NCBI GenBank assembly: GCA_003224235.1
Contig: QHYU01000138.1
Coordinates: 1 to 64,000 of the forward strand
Length of the DNA: 64,000 bases
DNA from: Acidobacteriota bacterium
Lineage (GTDB): Bacteria > Acidobacteriota > Terriglobia > Acidiferrales > UBA7541
Direction: 5' to 3'
Part shown: positions 33,152 through 41,889 of the stretch, one piece after another
How positions within the stretch are numbered: position 1 is the first letter of the stretch
Layout: each line of letters opens with the position of its first letter
The notes under the pieces: model-generated
Told to the model about the DNA's origin: nothing
Seen by the model: only the letters and a program-made list of their open reading frames with translations
Database searches by the model: none
Position numbers and translations under genes: made by a program

Positions 33152-35284
33152 ATGAAAACCCAACTTAGTCTGATTGCTCTTTCTTTACTGGTCGCGGCGC
33201 CCGCCGCGGCGACCCCAGCTGCACCCCAGGCCGCTCCGCAGGCAACGCCCCAGGGGAGTCACGACAAGCGCGCGGACGTCGCTCGCGGCAAAGATTCCCC
33301 AGGCGATTACTCCCAGCCGGACGCGGGGAAGCGCGCACAGTCCTATTACAACTTTGCCATGGGTCGCCTCTACGAGGAGCTCTATGAGGCCAGCAGCCGG
33401 GGCGAGTACGCGAACCAGGCGATCGAATTTTATAAGAAAGCCTACGAACTCGACCCCAGGGCCCCGGTGATCGGCGAGCGGCTGGCGGAGATCTACTTCA
33501 AGTCCCAACGCATCCGTGATGCCGTGCTCGAGGCGCAAGAAATTCTCAAGCGCGATCCCGACAATCTGCCGGCGCGGCGCTTGCTGGCGCACATCTACGT
33601 CCGCACGCTTGGCGACCTGAGCGGGGCGGCGGGCCAGCGAGAGACCGTGGGACGAGCGATCGAGCAGTACCGCGAAATCCTGCGGATTGACCCCGGCGAC
33701 ACCGAGGCGGCGCTCTGGCTGGCGCGGCTCTACCGCCTGGAGAACGAACACGAAAAAGCCGGCGAGGTGCTGCGCGGTCTGCTTGAGCGGGAGCCGGAAA
33801 ATGAGGCCGCGGTCGAACAGCTCACGCAACTCCTCCTGGACAGCGGCAAATCGTCGGAGGCCATCGCTCTGCTCGAGCGGATCGTGAAACGCTCGCCCAC
33901 CGCGGGGCTGCTCGACCTGTTGGGCGACGCCTACACGCAAACCCACGACCCGGCGCAGGCTGAACAGGCGTACCGCAAAGCGGTTGAGCTCGACCCCGCC
34001 GATGTCGGTCATAGGCGCGGGCTGGCGCAGGCGCTGCTTGCTCAGGAGAAATACGCCCCGGCACTCGAGCAGTTCAAGAAACTCGTCGAAATCGAACCGG
34101 ACGACGCGGACAACTACCTCCGACTGGCGCAAATCTATCGGCAACTGCACCATCTCGACAAGGCCGAGGAGAACGTCCTGCACGCCAAGCAGCGCTCCCC
34201 AGGCAGCCTGGAAGTGATCTACTACGAGGCGATGATCTACGAGGCGCAGGGTCGGTTTGACGACGCCATCCGTGTGCTCTCCGACGCCGTCGCGGGGGTA
34301 AAGTCTCAGGCAGGTCTGACGCCGGCCACCCGCCGCACCCTCGCCATTCTCTACGAGCAGTTGGGCCGGCTCTATCGCGACGTCGAGAATTACTCTGCTG
34401 CGATTAATACCTTCCAGGAGATGTTGAAGCTCGGCGAAGAGGAAGACCGGCGGGCGCGCGTGCTGGTGGTGGACACCTATCGCGCAGGCCGTGACCTCGC
34501 CAAGGCACTCCAGGAATCGCGCAAGGCGCTGGAGGCCTATCCGAAGGACCGCAGCATCCGGGTGACCCACGCGTTGCTGCTCGGCGAGAAGGGCGACACC
34601 GACGAAGCCGCCAAGTTTCTGCGGGGGATGCTGACGGGAGGGTCCGACGAGCGCGAGATCTACCTCGATCTAGCGCAGATCTATGAGCGCGGCCGGCGTT
34701 ATGCCGATGCCGAAGCGGCTGCGCGCATGGCCGAAAAAATGGCCGGCCGCCCGGCGGAAAATGAGATGGTGTGGTTCATGCTCGGCGCGATTTTTGAGCG
34801 GCAGAAGAAGTACGACTTGGCGGAAGGCCAGTTCAAGCGCGTCCTGGAAATCAATCCACGCAATGCTCCGACGCTGAATTACTATGGCTATATGCTGGCT
34901 GACCTAGGCTTGCGCCTGGACGAAGCCACCAATCTGGTCAAGCGCGCGTTGGCCGAGGATCCCCACAACGGCGCCTACCTCGACAGCTTGGGCTGGGCTT
35001 ACTTCAAGCAGAACCGGCTGGCGGAAGCCGAAGGCTCGCTGCGCAAGGCCGTCGAGCGCAATGGTCACGACCCCACCATTCGCGACCACCTGGGCGACGT
35101 TTATTCCAAGCTCGGGCGTCCCGACCTCGCCGCCGCCGAGTGGGAAAAGGCGCTAGCCGAATGGAGGCACGCCCTGCCCACCGAGAATGAAACCGATAAG
35201 GTGGCGGCACTCGAGCAGAAGCTCTCCGACTTGAAGCATCGCCTGGCCCAGCAGAAAGCTGCGGGCGAGGCCAAACCAGAATAG
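33152..35284 (+). CDS. Secreted tetratricopeptide-repeat protein
   Basis: 710 residues. A signal peptide (LSLIALSLLVAAPAAATPA) and an Ala/Pro/Gln-rich linker precede about a dozen TPR units from residue 60 to 690. Clear ones are AIEFYKKAYELDPRAP, AIEQYREILRIDPGD, AEQAYRKAVELDPADV, ALEQFKKLVEIEPDD and AEGQFKRVLEINPRN. No enzymatic domain is seen, so it is a protein-protein scaffold, probably in the periplasm. The gene is followed by ispE with a 12-nt gap; this pairing recurs next to ispE-prs in acidobacterial genomes as far as I recall, suggesting cotranscription. Confidence 0.85.
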   Translation: MKTQLSLIALSLLVAAPAAATPAAPQAAPQATPQGSHDKRADVARGKDSPGDYSQPDAGKRAQSYYNFAMGRLYEELYEASSRGEYANQAIEFYKKAYELDPRAPVIGERLAEIYFKSQRIRDAVLEAQEILKRDPDNLPARRLLAHIYVRTLGDLSGAAGQRETVGRAIEQYREILRIDPGDTEAALWLARLYRLENEHEKAGEVLRGLLEREPENEAAVEQLTQLLLDSGKSSEAIALLERIVKRSPTAGLLDLLGDAYTQTHDPAQAEQAYRKAVELDPADVGHRRGLAQALLAQEKYAPALEQFKKLVEIEPDDADNYLRLAQIYRQLHHLDKAEENVLHAKQRSPGSLEVIYYEAMIYEAQGRFDDAIRVLSDAVAGVKSQAGLTPATRRTLAILYEQLGRLYRDVENYSAAINTFQEMLKLGEEEDRRARVLVVDTYRAGRDLAKALQESRKALEAYPKDRSIRVTHALLLGEKGDTDEAAKFLRGMLTGGSDEREIYLDLAQIYERGRRYADAEAAARMAEKMAGRPAENEMVWFMLGAIFERQKKYDLAEGQFKRVLEINPRNAPTLNYYGYMLADLGLRLDEATNLVKRALAEDPHNGAYLDSLGWAYFKQNRLAEAEGSLRKAVERNGHDPTIRDHLGDVYSKLGRPDLAAAEWEKALAEWRHALPTENETDKVAALEQKLSDLKHRLAQQKAAGEAKPE

Positions 35285-35295
35285 CTCTGCCACCG

Positions 35296-36210
35296 ATGCG
35301 CTCAGTGCGGCTGCCGGCGTTTGCCAAGGTCAATCTGGGCCTCCACATCCTGGGAAAACGGCCGGACGGCTACCACGAGCTGCGCACTGTTTTCCAAACT
35401 ATTTCACTACACGACAAGATTATCCTCTTGCTGCAGCGCAGGCCCGGCGTTGAGTTGATTGTTTCCGGCGATCCTGCGCTGGCAGCGGCGTCCGACGCGG
35501 AGAATCTTGCGTACCGCGCGGTGGATGCACTGCGGAACGAATTTCGGATTCGCTCCGGAGTGCGCATCGAGCTGGGGAAACGCATCCCCATCGGTCGTGG
35601 ACTGGGGGGAGGATCAAGCGATGCCGCCGCGGCCCTGGTGGGGATGCTGCGCCTGACCGGGCGGACACTTCCGGCGGCGCGACTCGCTGAAATCGCGGCC
35701 AGTCTGGGCGCCGACGTGCCGTTCTTCCTTTACGGAGGACGGGCGCTGGGTGTCAGCCGCGGCGATGAGATCTATCCGTTGCCCGACCTGCCTGCCCGCG
35801 CGGTGCTGGTGGTGTCGCCGCTTGACATTGTCGTGAGCACGCGCGATGCCTATGCTTGGTACGACAGAGGCAGGCAGAGCCGGCAATTGACAAACCGCGA
35901 CCCAGCTTCTAAACTATGGCGTTTCTGCGCTCTGTGCTGGAGCCCGCAGGGAGATTTGCCCGCGAACGATTTTGAGGCGGCGGTCTTCCGGCGACACCCC
36001 CGTTTGGCAAAACTCAAGCGGGAGCTGCTCAAGCGAGGAGCGGCGGAAGCCGCGCTGGCGGGTAGCGGTTCGGCGGTGTTCGGCATATTCCGAAGCCCAG
36101 CGCAGGCGCGCCGGGCCGCCCAGGGGTTCCTGAGAGACCAGGCTTTCGTCTGCAAGACCCTTTCGCGGGGAGAATACCGCCGCGCCCAATTCGGGCGAGG
36201 CGGCATGTGA
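35296..36210 (+). CDS. ispE: 4-diphosphocytidyl-2-C-methyl-D-erythritol kinase
   Basis: GHMP-family kinase of the non-mevalonate isoprenoid pathway, 304 residues. FAKVNLGLHILGKRPDGYHEL is the substrate-binding start, PIGRGLGGGSSDAAAAL the ATP loop, GADVPFFLYGG a conserved core segment, and ALAGSGSAVFG the third GHMP motif. It is 10 nt upstream of prs. Two later pathway genes, ispD and ispF, occur together at 46-47 kb. Confidence 0.95.
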   Translation: MRSVRLPAFAKVNLGLHILGKRPDGYHELRTVFQTISLHDKIILLLQRRPGVELIVSGDPALAAASDAENLAYRAVDALRNEFRIRSGVRIELGKRIPIGRGLGGGSSDAAAALVGMLRLTGRTLPAARLAEIAASLGADVPFFLYGGRALGVSRGDEIYPLPDLPARAVLVVSPLDIVVSTRDAYAWYDRGRQSRQLTNRDPASKLWRFCALCWSPQGDLPANDFEAAVFRRHPRLAKLKRELLKRGAAEAALAGSGSAVFGIFRSPAQARRAAQGFLRDQAFVCKTLSRGEYRRAQFGRGGM

Positions 36211-36220
36211 AGGGAAATCT

Positions 36221-37174
36221 TTGGCCGACGATAAGTTCGATAAGTTCAAGATCTTTAGCGGAAGCGCCAATCCCCCGTTGGCGGAAGAAATCTGCCGTTA
36301 TCTGGACGTCAGCCCGGGACGCGCGGCGCTTGGCAAGTTCAGCGACGGCGAGATCTACTTCCAGGTGCTGGAAAACGTGCGCGGCGCCGACGTCTTTGTG
36401 GTGCAGGCGTGCAGCCAGCCGGTGGACTTTCACCTGATGGAGTTACTGATGATGATTGACGCGTTCAAGCGCGCGTCGGCCTGGCGCATCACCGCGGTGA
36501 TACCGTACTACTGTTACGCGCGGCAGGACCGCAAAGACAAGCCGCGCGTGCCGATCTCCGCCAAATTGGTGGCCGACCTGCTGGAAACCGCCGGGGCCAG
36601 CCGCGCGCTGACGCTGGACCTGCACGCGCCGCAGATTCAGGGCTACTTCAACGTGCCGGTGGACCACTTGTATGCCTCGCCAGTTCTGGTCGAGTATTTC
36701 CATAACCTGCGGCTGAAGAATCTCACCGTAGTTTCGCCGGATGCGGGCGGCGTGGAGCGCGCGCGCTTCTTCGCTAAGAAAATGGATGCGCCGCTGGCCA
36801 TCGTGGATAAGCGGCGCGTGGACGTGGATGTCAGCGAAGTGATGAACTTGATCGGCGACGTGCGCGGCCGCGTCGCGCTGGTGATTGACGACATCATCGA
36901 TACCGCCGGCACGCTGGTGAAGACCGCGGAGGCACTGCTCAAGGAGGGGGCGACGAAAGTCTATGCCGCCTGTACCCACGCCGTGCTTTCCGGGCCGGCG
37001 GTCGAGCGCCTGTGCCGCTCGGCGATCCAAGAGGTTGTGGTCACCAACTCGGTGCCGCTTACCCCGGAAGCGAAGAAAGTCCAAAAGATCAAGGTGCTCA
37101 GCGTCGCCGAATTGCTCGCCCGCGGCATCCGCTCGATCCACGAAGAAACGTCGATCAGCGAGCTATTCATCTAG
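36221..37174 (+). CDS. prs: Ribose-phosphate pyrophosphokinase
   Basis: Makes PRPP from ribose 5-phosphate and ATP; 317 residues, normal length. Signatures: FSGSANPPLAEEIC, FSDGEIYFQ, YYCYARQDRKDKPR (ATP flexible loop region), LDLHAPQIQGYF, SPDAGGVERARFFAKK and the PRPP loop VIDDIIDTAGTL. The start is TTG at 36221 after GAAGGGAAA; no ATG is available in frame. PRPP feeds purH and apt products elsewhere in the window. Confidence 0.95.
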   Translation: MADDKFDKFKIFSGSANPPLAEEICRYLDVSPGRAALGKFSDGEIYFQVLENVRGADVFVVQACSQPVDFHLMELLMMIDAFKRASAWRITAVIPYYCYARQDRKDKPRVPISAKLVADLLETAGASRALTLDLHAPQIQGYFNVPVDHLYASPVLVEYFHNLRLKNLTVVSPDAGGVERARFFAKKMDAPLAIVDKRRVDVDVSEVMNLIGDVRGRVALVIDDIIDTAGTLVKTAEALLKEGATKVYAACTHAVLSGPAVERLCRSAIQEVVVTNSVPLTPEAKKVQKIKVLSVAELLARGIRSIHEETSISELFI

Positions 37175-37192
37175 GGGGTAAAGGAAGGACCC

Positions 37193-37912
37193 ATGGAACA
37201 GATCATTGTGGAGGCTACGCCCCGCGACACGCGGGGAAAGAACGCCGCGCGGCGCATGCGCTGCGCCGGGCAGATCCCCGCCGTCCTCTACGGCGGCTCA
37301 GGCGAACCGCAGGCCGTGGCGGTTAACACCAAGCAGGTGGCCGGCATTCTGCGCTCCGAATCCGGCCACAACACCATCTTCACCGTCAAGCTGAACGGCA
37401 GCGAACACAAGGCCATCCTGAAAGACTGGCAGGTGGACCCGGCGAAAGGCTCGCTGCTGCACGTGGATATGCTGAGAATCGCTATGGACGTGCGCATGCG
37501 CGTCAAGGTGCCGGTCCACACTTTCGGCGAGCCGCAAGGCGTCAAGATGCAGGGTGGCATCTTCGAAATGGTGACCCGCGAAGTCGAAATTGAATGCCTG
37601 CCCAGCGAGATTCCGGACGAGTTCAAGGTGGATGTGAGCGGATTGATGATCGGCAAGCAACTTCGCGCGGCCGATCTGCCGCTCGACCCCCAGAAAATCA
37701 AGCTGCTGACTGACCCGCAGCGGGTCATCGCGCACGTGGTGGCGCTGCGCGCGGAGGAAGAGAAGCCGGTCGAAGCGGCCGCCCCCACTGAGGCGGCGCC
37801 CGCTGAACCCGAGGTCATCAAGAAGGGGAAGAAGGAAGCCGAAGAAGGCGAGGAAGTCGCAGCCGAGGCCGAGGCAAAAGGCAAGGGCAAGGAAAAGGAA
37901 AAAGAAAAATAG
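37193..37912 (+). CDS. rplY: 50S ribosomal protein L25 (CTC form)
   Basis: 239 residues with the long two-domain CTC form: 5S-rRNA-binding L25 domain (TPRDTRGKNAARRMR, AGQIPAVLYGG) and a C-terminal beta domain (EIECLPSEIPDEFKVDVSGL). The tail from about 185 is Glu/Ala/Lys-rich and ends in alternating KE, presumably disordered. Aggacc-type ribosome site; 18 nt after prs. The prs-rplY-pth order is widely conserved. Confidence 0.95.
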   Translation: MEQIIVEATPRDTRGKNAARRMRCAGQIPAVLYGGSGEPQAVAVNTKQVAGILRSESGHNTIFTVKLNGSEHKAILKDWQVDPAKGSLLHVDMLRIAMDVRMRVKVPVHTFGEPQGVKMQGGIFEMVTREVEIECLPSEIPDEFKVDVSGLMIGKQLRAADLPLDPQKIKLLTDPQRVIAHVVALRAEEEKPVEAAAPTEAAPAEPEVIKKGKKEAEEGEEVAAEAEAKGKGKEKEKEK

Positions 37913-38046
37913 GCGTTTGTTGGGGTGGGGCGTTTGTCGCCGGCGTTTTTGTGTTCCGTGCGTGCGGTGTTTCACCGGACCAACGCGTGTTCGGGCGGCA
38001 GGACTGAAGCCGTCCAATGGATGTGCGCGAGCGGGTGGCCAAGCGG

Positions 38047-38637
38047 ATGCGGCTGATCGTCGGCCTCGGCAATCCTGGTCCGGAATACGCTTGGACGCCG
38101 CACAACCTGGGTTTCCTGGTCGTGGACCGGTTGGCGGAACTCGGCGGCATGCGGGTCGAGCGGCCCGAGGGGAAGGCTTGCATTGGCCGAGGCCATCTGG
38201 CGGGGCAAGAAGTCTTGCTGGCCAAGCCACAAACGTACGTGAACCTGAGTGGTCTGGCGGTGCGCGAACTGCTCAGCCGGTTTGAGTGCGACCCGGCGGA
38301 AATGATCGTCATTTACGACGAGGTTGCGCTGCCCTGGGGCATGATCCGCATCCGGGAGCGCGGCAGTGCCGGCGGGCACAATGGGTTGAAGTCGCTGATC
38401 GGCGCCATTGGAACCGACCAATTTACCCGCGTGCGGCTGGGGGTGCAGCCGGAGCATCCCGTGGGTGATCTTGCGGCCTACGTGCTGCGCCCGATGCGCA
38501 AGGCCGAACTGGAAATCGCAGCGGAGATGATTGAGCAAGCCGCTGGAGCGGTCGCGGTGATCCTGACCGAAGGCGTGACCCGGGCGATGAACCGGTTTAA
38601 CCGGCGCGTGCCGCCGCCTGGCGAGATTTCGATTTGA
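38047..38637 (+). CDS. pth: Peptidyl-tRNA hydrolase
   Basis: Releases peptides from drop-off peptidyl-tRNA; 196 residues. GLGNPGPEYAWTPHNLGF holds the catalytic His and the substrate Asn region, KPQTYVNLSG and IYDEVALPWG (Asp) complete the site, and GSAGGHNGLKSLI is conserved. The ATG at 38047 gives the family-typical MRLIVGLGNPG start; an ATG at 38017 would add ten residues and cannot be excluded. Downstream of rplY by about 130 nt. Confidence 0.93.
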   Translation: MRLIVGLGNPGPEYAWTPHNLGFLVVDRLAELGGMRVERPEGKACIGRGHLAGQEVLLAKPQTYVNLSGLAVRELLSRFECDPAEMIVIYDEVALPWGMIRIRERGSAGGHNGLKSLIGAIGTDQFTRVRLGVQPEHPVGDLAAYVLRPMRKAELEIAAEMIEQAAGAVAVILTEGVTRAMNRFNRRVPPPGEISI

Positions 38638-38700
38638 GGGGGTTCGATTTCGAGGGTCTCTCCCGGCCCGGAGCGCCCTTGAAGGTTGCTGTCGTGCCGA

Positions 38701-38740
38701 GTCCGACGGGGCTGGGGTTACCGACCAAAACTGTCGGGAC
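38701..38740 (+). promoter_or_regulatory. Possible leader hairpin of the rpsF-rpsR-rplI operon
   Basis: GTCCGAC (38701-38707) pairs with GTCGGGAC (38733-38740) with one bulged G. The loop contains ACCGACC. It lies 85 nt before rpsF. S6:S18 complexes are known to bind rpsF leaders that display a CCG element; the match here is suggestive only. Confidence 0.3.
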
Positions 38741-38825
38741 GCAAGAGCCACAAAACTCAGCGAAGCATCTCCACTGAAATACGCTTCGCAGACTCAACCC
38801 GTTCCAGACACGGAATCGAGGGAGC

Positions 38826-39224
38826 ATGGAAGAACGCATATATGACCTGATCTTCATCTGCCGACCTGCCACTCCGGAGGAAGAAATCACCAAGGTGGTG
38901 GCCACACTGGAGCAGGCGGCCAACGAACGCGGCGGTAAAGTGGAAAAAGTCGAGAAGTGGGGCACGCGCAAGCTGGCCTATCGTGTCTCCAAACACCGCG
39001 AAGGTATCTACGTCTATCTGCTGCTGCGCAGCACGCAGGGCGAAATGATCAAGGAGCTCGAGCGGCGCCTGAAGGTATCCGATCCGGTGCTCAAGTATCA
39101 AACCGTGCGTCTGGATGAGGAGTTGAAGCGCCAGCAGAAGTTCATCCGGCGGCGTGAGCGAAAGATGGCGCGGCGCCCGCGAAAGCCAGCGAGCGCTGGC
39201 GAGCAGGTCGCCGCCGCGGGCTAG
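38826..39224 (+). CDS. rpsF: 30S ribosomal protein S6
   Basis: 132 residues. The core (YDLIFICRPATPEEEITKVV, EKWGTRKLAYRVSKHREGIYVYLLL, LKVSDPVLKYQTVRLD) is the S6 ferredoxin-like fold. The basic C-terminal tail RRRERKMARRPRKPA is longer than in E. coli before its modification tail. GAGGGAG lies 8 nt upstream of the ATG. First gene of rpsF-rpsR-rplI. Confidence 0.96.
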   Translation: MEERIYDLIFICRPATPEEEITKVVATLEQAANERGGKVEKVEKWGTRKLAYRVSKHREGIYVYLLLRSTQGEMIKELERRLKVSDPVLKYQTVRLDEELKRQQKFIRRRERKMARRPRKPASAGEQVAAAG

Positions 39225-39248
39225 TCCAGATCGAGCGAAAGGGGAACT

Positions 39249-39560
39249 ATGCCAGAAGAACCGAGGCAACATCAGGCCGGGCCGTCGGGCCAGCGCGAGC
39301 GCCGCGAGGCGCCTCCGGGCGGCCCACGCAAAGGCAAGCGGCAATACTTCCGCAAGAAGAAGGTTTGCCGCTTCTGCGTCGATCGGGTGGATTTTATCGA
39401 CTACAAGAAGGTAGAGATGCTTCAGCCATTCGTGCAGGAGCGCGGCAAGATCCTGCCGCGGCGCATGACCGGTACCTGCTCGAGGCATCAGCGCTGGCTG
39501 GGCGAGGCCATCAAGCGCGCGCGCAACATTGCGCTGCTGCCGTTTGCCACTGCACTCTAG
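39249..39560 (+). CDS. rpsR: 30S ribosomal protein S18 with zinc-type Cys motif
   Basis: 103 residues. A 30-residue Arg/Gly/Gln-rich N-terminal extension precedes [20 protein letters not shown] and [20 protein letters not shown]. The cysteines C40 and C43 with C77 and H80 form a probable zinc site (the C+ form); many S18 proteins lack it. AAAGGGG precedes the ATG. 24 nt after rpsF. Confidence 0.96.
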   Translation: MPEEPRQHQAGPSGQRERREAPPGGPRKGKRQYFRKKKVCRFCVDRVDFIDYKKVEMLQPFVQERGKILPRRMTGTCSRHQRWLGEAIKRARNIALLPFATAL

Positions 39561-39664
39561 GTACTTGGTCCGGCGCGAGCATCGAATTCTGGGAGCTTCC
39601 GGAGCAGGTCCGAGGCGTATTCTAGGCCATCAACCGCCAATGGAGCGCTACAAAGGAAAGGCCG

Positions 39665-40111
39665 ATGCAAATCATTTTGCAGGAAGACATCGAAAAGCTG
39701 GGAACGCGAGGCCAGGTGGTCGAAGTGGCCGATGGCTACGCGCGCAACTATTTGCTGCCGCGCAAGCTGGCCATTGAGGCCAGCGCGGGCAACGTGAAGC
39801 GCCTGGAGAAAATCCGCACCGTGCTCGCCAAGCGCACCGCGAACGAAAAAGGAGGCGCGGAGAAACTCGCCGAGCTGCTGGCCGCGGTCAGCGTCAAGCT
39901 GAAGCGCAAGTCGGGCGAAAACGATCAACTCTTTGGCTCGGTCACTGCCGCGGACATCTCCGAGGCGCTCGCCGCGCAGGGCTTCAATATTGATAAGCGC
40001 AAGATCGAGCTCGCCGATCCGATTAAGCTGATCGGCGAATACCAGGTGACTGCGAAGCTGTACCAGGATGTCGCCGCCGCGATTAAGGTCGTTGTCGAGC
40101 GCGAGACCTAG
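39665..40111 (+). CDS. rplI: 50S ribosomal protein L9
   Basis: 148 residues with the two L9 domains: the N-terminal 23S-rRNA-binding fold (IILQEDIEKLGTRGQVVEV, DGYARNYLLPRKLA) joined by a long helix to the C-terminal domain (LFGSVTAADISEALAAQG, then IKLIGEYQV). AAAGG lies 7 nt before the ATG. Standard position after rpsR. Confidence 0.97.
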   Translation: MQIILQEDIEKLGTRGQVVEVADGYARNYLLPRKLAIEASAGNVKRLEKIRTVLAKRTANEKGGAEKLAELLAAVSVKLKRKSGENDQLFGSVTAADISEALAAQGFNIDKRKIELADPIKLIGEYQVTAKLYQDVAAAIKVVVERET

Positions 40112-40461
40112 CCCGCAGGCCTAGCACCCGAGGACTCTCAGGGGACACTCCGGCAAGCCCGATCGTCTCGGAGCAATTTTTTGTCTCCGAATTTGCGGCG
40201 GTTCTCCTCAAGATTTCCACATCCGAGAGATTTCCTCACTTCCCACAGCTCTCCTCAATATGCACAAGTTCTCCGGTTGACGCCGCCACCTGGCGCGCCC
40301 ACAATTCGGGCTCTCGCTCGCCACCCCACGCATGGGAGGAGTGAACTTCCTAAGGGCGGGCGCGCAGCAGGCGGGGACAGGCAGCACTGCCTGTCCCCCG
40401 CAGAAAGCTGTTGAACTCGCTGCCGCCTCAGGCGAAAATAAGGCGAACGCACAACGATCCT
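40112..40461. other. rplI-dnaB intergenic region
   Basis: About 350 bases with no gene. It contains the palindromic repeat at 40371-40401 and otherwise ordinary sequence; no clear promoter for dnaB was found. Confidence 0.5.
40371..40401. repeat. Palindromic repeat (copy 2)
   Basis: GGGGACAGGCAG (40373-40384) and CTGCCTGTCCCC (40387-40398) form a 12-bp stem with a 2-nt loop, flanked by GC. The core GGACAGGCA...TGCCTGTCC is shared with 19767-19788. Confidence 0.65.
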
Positions 40462-41817
40462 ATGACCCCCGAGGTCGCCCTCGAACGCCCGCTTCCGCAC
40501 AATCTGGACGCCGAACGGAGTATTCTGGGCGCCATTCTGCTCGATAACCACGTCTTGAACGCGGCGGTGGAAAAGCTCCAATCCGAAGACTTCTTTCTCG
40601 ATCAGCACCGGCGCGTCTTCCAGCAGATGATCGCGCTGGGCGAGTCGCAGCAGGCTATCGACCTGGTAACGCTGACCGAGGAACTCCAGCGTCGCGGGGA
40701 GCTCGAGGCTTCCGGCGGCGCCGCCTACTTGGCGCAACTGGTGGATGGGGTGCCACGCATCACCAACGTCGAGCATTACGCACGCATCGTCAAAGAAAAG
40801 GCCATCCTGCGCAACGTCATCCATGCGACTTATGCCATTCAGCAGCAGGCTTTGGAAGCGGAAGAGGACGCGGATGCCATTCTGGATCGCGCCGAGTCCA
40901 CCATCTTCCAATTGGCTGAAGACCGCGCGCGCGCGGGGTTCGTGGGCGTGAAAGATCTAGTGCGCGAGAACTTCGACCGGCTCGCGCGCATCCTCACCGA
41001 AGGCAGGCAGGTCACGGGGCTTTCCACCGGCTACAACCAGCTCAACAACATCACCTCGGGCCTCCAGGGATCCGAGCTGATCATCCTGGCGGCGCGGCCG
41101 GCCGTGGGCAAGACCGCTCTGGCGCTCAACATCGCCGAAAACGTGGCCGTGCGCGATAACGAGCTGGTGGCGATTTTCAGCCTGGAGATGTCGAAGGAGT
41201 CGCTCCTGATGCGCCTGCTGGCTTCGCACGCGCGCATCGACGCGCACAAGTTCCGCACCGGGCGCCTCTCTCGCGACGATGGGCGGCGGATGACTGAATC
41301 ACTTGCGCGCTTGGCTGAGGCGCCGCTGTGGATCGACGACTCGGGCTCCTCCACCGTAGTCGAGATGGGAGCCAAGGCCCGCCGGCTGAAACGCGACAAA
41401 GGATTGTCGCTGGTGATTGTGGACTATCTGCAACTGGTGGCGGCGCGCGGGCGCTTCGGCAACCGCAACGAAGAGGTTGGGAGCATCACCCGGGGCCTGA
41501 AGGGCTTGGCTAAGGAGCTCAAAGCGCCTGTACTGGTGCTGAGCCAGCTGACTCGCGCCCCGGAACGCGAAGACCGCCGGCCGCAGCTCGCCGACCTGCG
41601 CGAATCGGGCGCCATCGAGCAGGACGCTGACGTGGTCATCTTCATCCACCGGCCAAACCTCTACAAGCCCGAGGAGACCGCGGAGGAGCGCGCCAAGGCT
41701 GAGATCATCATCGCCAAACAGCGCAATGGCCCCACCGAGCGCATCCAGTTCGTTTTCCTGAACGCCTTCACGCGGTTTGAAGAAGCCGCCCCGGAGGCGT
41801 GGGGACCTACGGAATAA
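40462..41817 (+). CDS. dnaB: Replicative DNA helicase
   Basis: RecA-type hexameric helicase of 451 residues. The N-terminal primase-binding domain (LPHNLDAERSILGAILLD ... RRVFQQMIAL) is followed by the motor: Walker A ARPAVGKTALALNIA, FSLEMSKESLLMRLL, Walker B LVIVDYLQL, LSQLTRAPE and RDLRES-like LADLRESGAIEQDAD. No intein interrupts it. The ATG at 40462 starts just before the conserved LPHN; an upstream TTG frame is not supported. Confidence 0.96.
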   Translation: MTPEVALERPLPHNLDAERSILGAILLDNHVLNAAVEKLQSEDFFLDQHRRVFQQMIALGESQQAIDLVTLTEELQRRGELEASGGAAYLAQLVDGVPRITNVEHYARIVKEKAILRNVIHATYAIQQQALEAEEDADAILDRAESTIFQLAEDRARAGFVGVKDLVRENFDRLARILTEGRQVTGLSTGYNQLNNITSGLQGSELIILAARPAVGKTALALNIAENVAVRDNELVAIFSLEMSKESLLMRLLASHARIDAHKFRTGRLSRDDGRRMTESLARLAEAPLWIDDSGSSTVVEMGAKARRLKRDKGLSLVIVDYLQLVAARGRFGNRNEEVGSITRGLKGLAKELKAPVLVLSQLTRAPEREDRRPQLADLRESGAIEQDADVVIFIHRPNLYKPEETAEERAKAEIIIAKQRNGPTERIQFVFLNAFTRFEEAAPEAWGPTE

Positions 41818-41889
41818 GACCTTCCGTCCAGGCGTCGGGCGCAGCCCCGGTGTTTCTTCCACTGTGTGTTACTGGTATTACCATTCAGC

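Noticed and set aside
33185..34570. 461-codon open frame on the minus strand inside the TPR gene
   Set aside because: Antisense shadow of a GC-rich coding region; the plus frame has clear TPR repeats and a signal peptide, the minus frame resembles nothing.
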